Shown here in pieces: positions 1 through 9,539 of a stretch of DNA of 64,000 bases. The notes beneath the pieces are model-generated. The model was not told the origin of the DNA. It saw nothing but the letters and a program-made list of their open reading frames with translations, and did no database searches. Each line of letters starts with the position of its first letter. The stretch's first letter is position 1. The DNA lies in assembly GCA_036873135.1 (NCBI GenBank), contig JAPTYO010000012.1, forward strand, positions 8,068,090-8,132,089, in the 5' to 3' direction. The stretch comes from Clarkia xantiana subsp. parviflora (lineage: Eukaryota; Streptophyta; Magnoliopsida; Myrtales; Onagraceae). A program made the position numbers and the translations under genes.

Positions 1-693
1 CTAAAAGTGGAAGAAAAAAAATGAAAGAACCACTTTTCAACAATAAATCATGCTTTGTATCATAACATTTATTCGTGAAAATGTATTAATATTATTGGAT
101 CTTAACGTATCATCATGAGCTTACAACGATATGCATAAGAAATACATAAATTTCAAAACATGATCATGCGATTCCGAGGATTTTTTTTTCTCTTGGTCCA
201 TCTAGAATTTATTTTAAATATATTATTTTTAAACTTGATATAATTTTTTTTTCACAATTTACTTTAATTTTAGTATTTGGACCGTTTAATACAATTTATT
301 ATTAAGAGAGTAACTAATATTTTATTAGCATAGATGGTAAAAATGTGGGAATTTTATACATTAATAATTATAAATCGTAGGTTCAATTCTTTACAGTGAC
401 AATTTGTAATATTTTTTCTTAAAATATTTAGAAATAAAAAATTACCACCTAAGTTAATTGATTATATTAATTAATCCAGTCAATATTAAGAAAGATATTT
501 GTGTAAAACCAAGTTCTGTCTTAGTAATATAGATAATCAGATTACAAAATGACATTTGTCCATTATATAATAGATAACACGATATAAGCAAATGCTTTTA
601 CATGACAAGCACCACATATATACAATGGTTGTGCACCACGATCAACCTGTCGCTCTAGCAATTGATACGGCAAACAATTTTTTTTATCACGAC
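1..693. other. AT-rich intergenic flank with a faint SINE-like box pair
   Basis: No open reading frame of credible coding character is visible. The only structure is a tRNA-like promoter pair: an A-box-like string at about 331-341 and a B-box match (GGTTCAATTC) at 380-389, about 40 bases apart, as in plant tRNA-derived SINEs. No target duplication or tail could be defined, so this may be chance or a very old SINE. Confidence 0.3.
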
Positions 694-1438
694 TGTTGGA
701 TCACGGGCGAAGCTCCGTTACGTCCTTGACGGAAAGCTTTGGACTCCAGGGCTCCGCGTAATCCTTCAAAAAGGGGATGGCCTGGGTGGTGACCCAGAAT
801 CCCTCTCCGATGCTTAAATGAGTATGGTGATCAATGGGTGGTAAGCAAAGAGTCTAAGTTCGTATTAGAGTAGCTGCGTTTTCTGGGGTAACTTCCTCCC
901 TTATATAGGAGGAGGGGTTACCCAGTTACCTGTGACCATGCTTGGCCGTTGTGCCCATGATTCCGTGTATCTCGGTTGGGATTCCATATATCTCACCCCA
1001 CGCTCCGCGTATCTTACCCGTACTCCGCGTATCTCGGGCACGCCCTGCGTATCTCGGGGGATTTATCTCTATCTCTAACCGTCTCCCACTACTCTATCTA
1101 GTAGGCGGGTTTCTCGGTCTTTATCCTTTGATCACAAGTCCCGACTCCTGTCGGAGACTCCAGAGTTGTCTCATTCTAGATCACCACCCAGGACCTTCAG
1201 TCTCTACGGGACAGGTCCAGCCTCTGCGGGGCTTTATTATCGGGGCCTTTAATAAGGCATATCGGGGCCTACTCAGAGGCTTCTCATCGGGAGCATTCAG
1301 CTCATACATCGGGACCGCTAAAATCGGGACCCTTCGTGCTGGGCCTCTTGGGCCTTCCAGGCTTTTCACGAGGCCCACTGGACCTACTCGCCGTCCATTG
1401 GCTGCTAACGGGGCTAACGATTACATCGGGACCCATCA
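694..1438 (-). repeat. 3' LTR of T1
   Basis: The block runs from TGTTGGATCACG on the left to a CA end at 1438 on the plus strand, so on the minus strand it starts TGATGGGTCCCG and ends with CA. It is followed on the inside by a purine-rich tract. The start TGATGG after GGGGGCAAA parallels the polypurine/LTR junctions of elements B and C in this window. It holds a TATA box and a leader motif also shared with B, C and D. With no second copy to compare, the ends are inferred from these junctions. Confidence 0.75.
899..909 (-). promoter_or_regulatory. TATA box of the T1 LTR
   Basis: On the minus strand the sequence is CCTATATAAGG, flanked by G/C-rich bases. It lies inside the LTR, about 90 bases before the conserved leader motif at 801-817, which is the expected layout of an LTR promoter. 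Confidence 0.6.
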
Positions 1439-1452
1439 TTTGCCCCCAAGAC
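1439..1452 (-). other. Polypurine tract of T1
   Basis: On the minus strand the bases directly before the 3' LTR are GTCTTGGGGGCAAA. This purine-rich run marks the start site of plus-strand DNA synthesis. The same GGGGGCA core precedes the 3' LTRs of B (42109-42117), C (about 53825-53834) and D (about 55410-55418). Confidence 0.65.
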
Positions 1453-1909
1453 ATGGGGGACTTTTAGTTCGTCATGTCTTCTAATTCAGCTTTTCTGACC
1501 TCGTTGTCGGAGGTTCTTGTTTTCACACCTTCCGATACCACCGTCGGAGGCTTTGATCTTTGCATTTTTTGATACCTCAGTTAGAGGCTTTTGTCTTCAT
1601 ACCCTCCGATACCACCGTCGGAGGTTTTTGCCTTGCGCGTGGTTGTCCTATGACAGTCTCTTACTCATGTTTACTTCGGGCACACCAGACCTCATGAACA
1701 GTTGCCAAATCCGAGGAGACTCCTCGGTTACTGTAGCATTAAATGCTGAGGATTATGAAACGATGCTTACATCAGCGTGACTGTTGCTTTCTGAAAAAGG
1801 CACTCATTACGACGTCTTTTCTGTACCGTCCCTCAGTCTTCAACGGTCAAGATTGAATCGTTTCGTCTTCAACAGTCCAGATTAAGTCTGTCCAGTTTGT
1901 CCTTCTGCT

Positions 1910-1916
1910 TATAAAA
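1910..1916 (+). promoter_or_regulatory. TATA box of the T1 antisense gene
   Basis: TATAAAA on the plus strand, 120 bases before the ATG at 2036. It sits inside the element between LTR and pol and points against the retroelement genes, so it is a candidate promoter for the spliced antisense gene. Confidence 0.55.
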
Positions 1917-2035
1917 GCTAAGACCCTGACACTATTCTTCTTCACTGTCTCCATTTTTGGAAGTGCATCCATTTTTGAACTTGAAGTTTTCTTCTCCCTA
2001 TGTCTTTTGCTCTTCAAGTGATTCAAGACTTTACC

Positions 2036-2437
2036 ATGTCTGGTAAGGTTTCCTTCTCCATCGTTTGCTTGCCTCTTTACTTAGCTTACTTGTATTTTTC
2101 CGAATGAACCTAACATTCCTTTCAATGGCTGATTTCAGATAGTGGATCTGGTTTCGGGGGAAGGAAGCCTTTCAACTTCGACTATGTTCTGAACGAGATT
2201 TTCAGCACTGCTTATGATGCAGCTCTCCGGGAAGGATGTATCATTTCCACCAAAGAGGCCGATGCTCAAGGCCGGAAATGCATACCACAAGTTCAGAGTG
2301 AAGAGGAGCTACTTCTTCATCGGAAATTCCTCGATCCCATGATTCTGACAGCCATTCCTCCAACGGCTGACCCTGTGGAGCCTTCTGCCACCAACTCCGT
2401 GGACCCAACTCCTGCTGACACCGCCAATAAGGACTAA
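2036..2437 (+). CDS. Small spliced antisense gene inside T1
   Basis: Inferred gene on the strand opposite to pol, between pol and the 3' LTR. Exon 1 is 2036-2042 (ATG plus four bases) and exon 2 is 2139-2437, separated by an intron with GTAAGG donor and TTTCAG acceptor. Joined, they give 101 codons and a stop. The start is chosen because a TATA box lies 120 bases upstream and the first ATG leads straight into the splice donor. The protein starts MSDSGSGFGG, has a mixed helical middle and an acidic Pro/Thr-rich end (ending TANKD). I do not recognise a named domain. Additional ORFs, some antisense, are known from Tat-lineage elements, and this position matches that class. It could be a shortened relative of the antisense genes of B and C, but no convincing alignment was seen by eye. 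Confidence 0.6.
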
Positions 2438-2689
2438 GCTTAATGCCCTGTTGTTTTTTAGTCCTTGTGATTTTTCTCCTTGTCTTCTTTATCCTTTGTA
2501 TCGGAACTCCTAGGCCTTCGAGCCTTCATATAAGGAATTTCTTTTATCTGTTTTGGTCTCGATAATCATTTGCACTTCATCTAAAGCGGCTTAAAATTCG
2601 TTACTCAGAACGTTCCAATGCGCCATTAAAATGACTTCATACGTCCTTCCGACGTTTTACTCGCGACTTTACCATTTAAGGTTTCTTAT

Positions 2690-2870
2690 CTTATCGGGAC
2701 TTCACCACTTAAGGTTTCTGGTCCAAAATCAGGACTTCACCATTTAAGGCTTCTCATCCAAAATCGGGACTTCACCACTTAAGGCTTCTCGTCCAAAATC
2801 GGGACTTCACCACTTAAGGCTTCTCGTCCAAAATCGGGACCTCACCACTTAAGGCTTCTCGTCCACGCCT
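2690..2870. repeat. About 35-bp tandem repeat in the T1 3' region
   Basis: About five head-to-tail copies of a unit built around GGGACTTCACCACTTAAGG and TTCTCGTCCAAAATC. Arrays of this kind between pol and the 3' LTR are common in Tat-lineage elements. No coding potential is claimed. Confidence 0.85.
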
Positions 2871-2879
2871 TTCAAGGCC

Positions 2880-3225
2880 ATGTTCATACCCTTTAGGGCT
2901 TTCATTGCGTCTCTACCGGACGACATAATCGTACCCTTTAAGGCTTTTTGCCGCATCATATAGACGACTTACGCGGACCTGTTAAGGCTTTTTCATACCC
3001 GTTAAGGCTTTTGGTCGCATCATATAGACGACTTACGCGGACCCATCAGGGCCTTTTCATACCTAGGCTTTTGGTTGCATCATATAGACGACTTACGTGT
3101 ACCCCGTAGGGCTTTTGTCCGTACCTGTTAAGGCTTTTGGCCGCGTCATATAGACGACTTACGCATCCCCCGCGGGGCTTTCATCGTACCTCGGAAGGCT
3201 TTTGTCGCGTCACTCAGGACGTCTT
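2880..3225. repeat. About 60-bp degenerate tandem repeat in the T1 3' region
   Basis: About five diverged copies containing GTTAAGGCTTTTGG, GCATCATATAGACGACTTA and CGCGGACC. They follow the 35-bp array and lie between the antisense gene and the end of pol. Confidence 0.8.
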
Positions 3226-3354
3226 ACTAACAGTTAGAATAAATTTGAAAGCAATTTGATCGGAATGCAACTTCTTTTATTCATAAATAACTTAAAACGG
3301 GCTTACATCGGATCTTATTGATAGACAATTTGCGCCCTTCACGGCGGCTTAATA

Positions 3355-6300
3355 TCAAACATGATACTTCTTCAAGTGTTCGCCACTGAAGGAATGCTTC
3401 AACGTCTTGCCATCGAGATCCTCTAACTTGTATGCATTGGGCACTGGCATCCCTACGATCTTGTAAGGTCCTTACCATTTTGGTGACAGCTTGTTGATCC
3501 GATCTTGATGAACAAACTCATTCCTCCGCCAGACAAGTTCTCCCACGAAGAATTGTCGGGACCTGACACGCCGATTGTAATATCGGGCTGTTGCCAGACG
3601 CATTCGGGCCTGGACTTCATCAGCCTTCCACCTCTTTTCCTCGAGTAGGTCTAAGTCCAGACGTCTCATTTCCTCGTTTGTCGGAGGCTCGTAATATTTC
3701 GCGCGATGGGACGCCACCGCTATCTCCACGGGAGCGACTGCCTCCGTGCCATAGATCAGGCCAAACGGAATTTCTCCTGTTGATTGCTTGGGTGTTGTTC
3801 TCACAGCCCACAACACGTTCTCGAGCTCATCCAGCCAATGGCCCTGCAAGGCATAGACTCTCTTCTTCAAGCCATCCATCACGATCTTGTTGGCTGACTC
3901 TACCTGGCCCTTGGTCTGAGCGTGGCGGACTGAAGCGGTCCGATGCTCAATGTTTAGTTCTTCCAAGTACTCCTTCAACTGAGCCCCATTGAACGGAGGG
4001 CCGTTGTCGCTGATCAACACTCGAGGAACCCCGTACCGGGATATGATCTGAGTCTGAAGGAACTTGAGGATTTGCTGCCCCGTCGTTCTAGCCAAAGCTT
4101 TAGCCTCTATCCACTTTGAGAAATAGTCGATAGCCACGAGCAGATACTTGCACTGACCTCTCGCTTGGGGAAGAGGTCCCACCAAGTCAATCCCCCATTG
4201 CGCGAAGGGCCATGCACTCCTGATGGGCATTAGGTCCGCGGCGGGAGCCACGATATTTGGGGCGTACCTCTGGCATGCATCACAGGATCGGACCATCGCG
4301 GTCGCTTCCTTGTTCATCGAGGGACAATAGTAGCCTAAGTTCAATGCCTTCCTCACTAGAGATCGGGCTCCTTCATGGCAGGCCGCGACTCCTTCATGTA
4401 GCTCCCTCAAGATCCGATTTGTGTCAGGCTCTGCTACGCATTTTAGAAAAGGCTTTACATACCCTTTTTTGTACAGCTGGTTGTCCACCATTGCATAGTT
4501 GTCCGCAATCCGCCGCAACCTGACAGCTGCCACTTTGTCATCGGGGAGTACCCCCGTAGTCAGGTACGTGACCATCGGGGTCATCCAAGTGAGCTTCTCT
4601 TCTTCCTCCGATCCTGTCTCAATAGCACAGATCTCTGCCGGATCGATGTTTGAGATAATCACCTTCTCTAGGAAATGCACCTTCCGATTCTCCTCGGGGG
4701 CCACTCCCAGGGCAAACTTACTCAAGGCATCTGCTTCCGCGTTCTCTTCCCTCGGGATCGCCTCGATATCAAAGCTTTTGAAGCTTCCCTTCAAAGTCTG
4801 CACCTCGTGCAAATATTTCTTCATTGTCGGGCTCTTAGCTTCATAGTTCCCCTGGACTTGATTTACAACCAAGCTAGCATCGCATTTTACTTTTAAATGA
4901 TCGACCCCCGTACCCTTGGCAATCTTAAGGCTTGTGATGAGAGCCTCATACTCCGCTTCGTTGTTGGTGGCTTTGAATGTCAACGCCAAGGCATATCGTA
5001 GGGGCTCGCCTCCGCCGGGCGGTATCAATATGAATCCTGCCCCCGAGCCTTCTACACTCGATGAACCATCAGTGTACATCTCCCAAGTATTCTCCTCATT
5101 TGGCTGTTCTGGCTGCTGTTCTGTTGTCGGGACTTCCTCCATGGTTGCCCCTTCTGCGGGACCCGTTACTTCCAGATCGGGTGCCGTAGACTCAGCTATA
5201 AAATCTGCCAATGCCTGGCCCTTAATAGCGGTTCTCGGAGCGAAATGAATGCGGAATTCCGTCAACTCGATGACCCATTTCACCAATCTCCCCGACGCCT
5301 CCGGTCGGTTCAAAAAGTGTTTCAAGGGCTGATTAGTCAATACCGTGACTTCATGGGCATGGAAGTAAGGTCGCAGTTTTCGAGCGGCAATAATCAACGC
5401 GAAGAGATACTTCTCAATAGCGGGATAGTTTATTTCAGACTTGGCAAACGCCTTGCTTACATAATAGATAGGCACTTGGTTGCCCTTGAAAATTTTAATC
5501 AAAACAGAACTAACAGCCACATCAGAAACAGCCAAATAGAGATAGAGCGGCTCGCCTGGAACTAGTTTCGCCAACGGCGGAAGGGTACAGAGGTGCTGCT
5601 TGAGTGCCTGGAACGCCTCCTCGCACTTGTCGGTCCATTCGAACTTCTTGTTGGCCCTCAGTATATCAAAAAATGGCATAGCTCGATCACTCGCCTTTGA
5701 TAGGAAGCGATTCATCGCGGCCAACCGGCCATTCAGCACCTGGACCTCCCGATGAGTCCTCGGGGACTGCATCTCCTCGATTGCTCGCAGCTTCTCAGGG
5801 TTCACCTCGATTCCTCTCTGGCTCACCATGAACCCTAGGAACTTCCCCGAGTTCACCCCGAAAGCACATTTGTCTGGGTTCAGCCGAACCTGATGGAACT
5901 TCATCCGCTCAAATGCCGCCGCCAAATTCTGGACATGGTCTCCTGCCTGTCGGGACTTCACCAGCATGTCATCCACATACGCCTCCATGGTTTTCCCCAG
6001 CATGTCCCCGAACAACTTGTTCACCATCCGCTGGTAAGTTGCTCCGGCATTGATCAATCCGAAGGGCATCACGTCGTAATGGTAGACGTCACTGTCAGCG
6101 TAAAAAGCTGTGTGGGGGGCATCCTCCTTCGCCATCTTGATCTGATTGTACCCGGAGTAGGCATCCATGAAGCTCAGCAGCTCATGTCCCGATGTGGCAT
6201 CCACCAACTGGTCAATCCTCGGGAGCGGGTAGCAGTCCTTCGGGCAGGCTTTGTTCAAGTCGCGGAAGTCGACACACATCCGCCACTTTTCGTTACTCTT

Positions 6301-8030
6301 TCGCACCAGCACTGGGTTAGCCACCCAAGTCTGGAATCGGAGCTCATTGATGAATCCAGCATCGAGCAGTCTGCCCACCTCTTGCTGAATCGCAATTCTC
6401 TTGTCCGCGCCCATCGGACGCCTTCTCTGCGCGATAGGCTTGATCGCGGGGTCTATCTTCAGCTCGTGCACTATCACGTCGGGGCTGATTCCTGGCATAT
6501 CACTCGGGGGCCAGGCAAACAGCTCCTTAAACTCCTTCAAGAGCTCGATCAACTCTCGGGCTCTTTCCTCCGATAAAGCAGAGCCGATCTTCACCTTCCT
6601 CTGAGGCCCATCGATCTCCACTTCCTTCAAATCCTCCATGGGGGCGGGACGCCCATACTCCTCTCGAGGATCAGCATCAGTCTGAAGGACAGTCATGGCC
6701 TCCCTCCTTCTCCGTCGGGTGGCGTTAGCGTAGCATTTCCGCGATGCCACCTGGTCACCCTTGACTTCTCCGACCCCATTGTCAGTCGGGAACTTCATCT
6801 TCTGGTGGACCGTCGAGGCGACTGCCATAAGAGGGTTGATAGTGGTCCTCCCGATAATAGCGTTGTATGCCCCCGCAGACTCCACGACAACGAAATCCAC
6901 GTTTCGTTTCTCCATCTTCCAGCCACTACCAAACTCCACCGGTAAGGTAATCATTCCCAGCGGGTAAGAGGTGGAACCAGAGAATCCCACCATCGGGAAG
7001 TCCACCTGCGTCAGGTCCTTCTTCGTCTTTCCCATGGCTTCCAGACCGTCCATGAAAAGAATATCGGAGGAGCTCCCTCCGTCTATCAGGATCCGCTTCA
7101 TCTCGAATCCGTCCACGTCCAGGGTCACGACCAAGGCGTCGTCGTGAGGGCTCTCCACGCCTACTAGATCCTCCGCCGAGAAAGAAATTACCATTTCCTC
7201 CTTCAGGGTCCACGACCGGGACCTTTTTCCTAGCACCACCGCGGCAGATATACGGGAAGCGTAGTTCTCCCGAGAGGCAGAGGTATCACCTCCCGCCGCC
7301 ATCCCTCCGTGGATGACGTTGATAGTTCCGCGCCTCTCCTTACGGGCACTTGAACCTGAAGCCTCATGCTCGACCTTCTTCTTCTTCGGGGATCGGTCAC
7401 GGGATTTGGAGCGGGATCGTGACCTACTCTTGGAACGGGATCGGCACCGTCCCCTCCCGACGAACTCTTTCAGCTTTCCCTTCTGGATCAGCTTTTCAAT
7501 CTCCTTCTTCAGCTCACGACAGTTCTCAGTGTCGTGACCATTGGCTCGATGGTAGCGACAGTAACGGTCAGGGCGACCTCCTAGGAATTCGCCTTCTTTC
7601 CTCGGGGGGTATCGGGCGAGACCCTGTCTGTCCATCATAGCTAACACAGAGGTCATCGAGCTATTGATGGGAACAGCCCGACCCTCTCGGTTGTCCTTCC
7701 TCGGAGGACGCTTGTCTTCTCTTTTATCGGGGCGACCACGATTCCTACTTCCTTCCGACTTGTCGCTCCCTTTGCGATCATCCGACAGCTTGGACGACGG
7801 CTTTCCTCTCCCCGATTTCGGGGGATCGAGTTCTCCAGCAGCAATCTTCGACTCCTGGACGTCGATTTGAATTTCACCCTCGCTTGCAGGGCCTCCATAC
7901 TCCACACGGCCTTCGCGGCTACGCTGTGCATCAGGTCGGAGCCGTACGGAGCACTCAAGTTCCGCAGGAAAGTACGGATTGTTTCTCCCTCCGAGATTTC
8001 TTCATCAATCTCCGCAGCACTAGCAGTGAA
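3355..8030 (-). pseudogene. T1 gag-pol polyprotein, decayed and 5'-truncated
   Basis: From the right end, about 8030-7880 encodes the tail of the gag core (contains SEGETIRTFLRNL). A one-base frameshift at about 7880 leads into a 1477-codon frame (7905-3472). Approximate residues in that frame are: zinc knuckle CRYHRANGHDTENC 114-127, an Arg/Ser-rich basic tract 150-178, protease with LIDGGSS near 275, reverse transcriptase with YVDD near 635, RNase H ending near 935, a second RNase H (MYTDGSSSVEGSGAG) near 985, and integrase with a zinc finger near 1190-1235 and Asp/Asp/Glu catalytic positions at GIDLVGP, ISDNGPP and VESANK. A TAA at 3474-3472 replaces a sense codon. The homologous integrase tail then runs on in the same frame to a TGA at 3357-3355. 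The front half of gag is absent. Confidence 0.88.
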
Positions 8031-8389
8031 TCATTGGTAACCGTTGGTTCTTGCCCCATGTTCAACTTCTGGTCCATGGCTGACTTCTTGAAGGTGTTTA
8101 CATATATGGTTCATAAACCTCCAAAGTCTACCACTCAGGCCCCACAGAAACACAATTTTATGTGGGATGAGGATGAGACACGCATGTCCCATATATGGCC
8201 GATAATTCGTATCGTCTTTTCTATAATAATAATTATTATTATTATTATGTTAAGTCCCTCGACTTTGGCATATTATTAATCGTGTAGTGTTTCATTGGAT
8301 CAGTTATAACGTGTTTTATCATCTGTCACGAACACCACACATCTATATATGTTACACAAAAGAGAAAATACATGATACAAAATTACAAA
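8031..8389. other. Flank right of the T1 truncation point
   Basis: The homology to gag ends near 8030 and the sequence turns AT-rich. No gene is seen. A run of TAATAATAATTATTATT-like microsatellite lies at about 8225-8248. Confidence 0.4.
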
Positions 8390-8915
8390 TAAACTTTAGA
8401 ATTAGTACATATTGTTACTTAAACTTTGATTCAATTATAAATCGCTATCTAAATTTTATATTAAAAAAAAAATTAACTATATAAACATTCAAATTCTTAG
8501 CAAATTGTACATTGGTTTGAAATTTTATAGAAAATGAGCGTATTCCGACCACGTGATGAATTTTCAAGTGTACCTAATATTGATCCAGACAAAATTCGAA
8601 AGGATTCCAATGAAATAACTAAAATTAGATGCTCAATTGGAACTACATCCAGTTCGAATTAAGCGTCCAGTTGAAGTTATTTTGCTGCAATCCTTACATT
8701 TATATATGAATTCATCTTAGGTACACATTAAAAAACATCACATTGCCGGAACATGCTCATTTTATGTTCAGTTTGACTGAAATTGAAACAGAGTTAACAA
8801 TTTGCTCAGAAATTGAAAATTCAAATAAACAATTTAAAAAAAATTAAAATTCGAGTAGAAATTTGTTATTAAGTCAAAGTACAGTAGCAATTTGGTTATT
8901 AACCCTAAACTGTAA
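8390..8915. mobile_element. Foldback (MITE-like) element
   Basis: The segment is an imperfect inverted repeat over nearly its whole length. The clearest arms are 8484-8583 and 8716-8826, sharing AAAATGAGCRTRTTCCG and GTGTACCTAA in opposite orientation. The similarity continues outward to about 8390 and 8915 and inward through an AAGGATT...AATAACT block. It has no coding capacity. The length and long arms suggest a Mutator-like or other foldback MITE. The ends and target duplication were not resolved. Confidence 0.6.
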
Positions 8916-9539
8916 GAATAAAAAATGGTATTTTTTAGCCCAAAAGTTATACACAAATTATGAAATGGCTCAAGACCTATCGATATGATATCTCATGGAA
9001 AAGTTCCAAGCTTCAACAAATACATAATAACTAGAAAGTAGTTCATTAGCAATAGTGCAACTGTGCGATTTCGGGAAAAACAAAAGTTTAGTCGTGTTTA
9101 TCGTGTGTACCTATATATTGTTAATTAATCGTATTTAAACATATCAGAGTTGTTTATGTGCTTAGGTTAAAAACATGAGACCATAGCTAATTGAGCCCAA
9201 TATTTTATTGGGTTCACTGTTTGGGCTACGATTGAAAAGCCCAATAACTTTGACATCGTGATCGTCGGCCGCTACCCGCCACGGTCGACACCTGCGCCAA
9301 AATCAATCATATCAACGAGGGAAAACAGCGAAAGTCGAAAAAGCAGAAAAGAGAACGTCTCTCGAGTCTAGAGAGAGAGAGAGAGCGGAGGAATCCCGAG
9401 GAGAAACTAACGGTGCAGTTGCATCCTAATCCAGAGGAAATGCAGCTTCTTCACTGATCCACCGCCACCAGCCTAAGCGCGGCCGAAGTGAACCGTCTGT
9501 TGCCGCACTTTCTTCACTCCTCTCTGGAATTCGAAGACT
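8916..9539. other. Promoter and 5' UTR region of the UBX gene
   Basis: AT-rich to about 9230, then mixed composition. A pure GA microsatellite (about 9370-9385) lies roughly 155 bases before the ATG, typical of plant 5' leaders. No separate gene is seen. Confidence 0.45.

Larger units (their letters stand above)
694..8030 (-). mobile_element. T1: 5'-truncated Tat-lineage Ty3/gypsy LTR retrotransposon
   Basis: A minus-strand element. Reading from right to left it has the end of gag, a zinc knuckle, protease, reverse transcriptase, RNase H, a second archaeal-type RNase H, integrase, tandem repeats, an antisense gene on the plus strand, a polypurine tract and the 3' LTR. The double RNase H places it in the Tat lineage (Tat/Retand/Ogre relatives). 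The right side stops inside gag at about 8030, so the 5' LTR, primer site and first half of gag are missing and no target duplication can be checked. Coding decay (one frameshift, one in-frame stop) is modest, so it is a recent but dead copy. The T1 label is mine. Confidence 0.88.

Noticed and set aside
942..1484. Plus-strand ORF of 180 codons inside the T1 LTR
   Set aside because: It crosses the LTR border and polypurine tract, has no domain, and follows the high-GC composition of the LTR.
5893..6576. Plus-strand ORF opposite the T1 reverse transcriptase
   Set aside because: A mirror frame of a conserved coding region, with no independent start, splice site or homologue.
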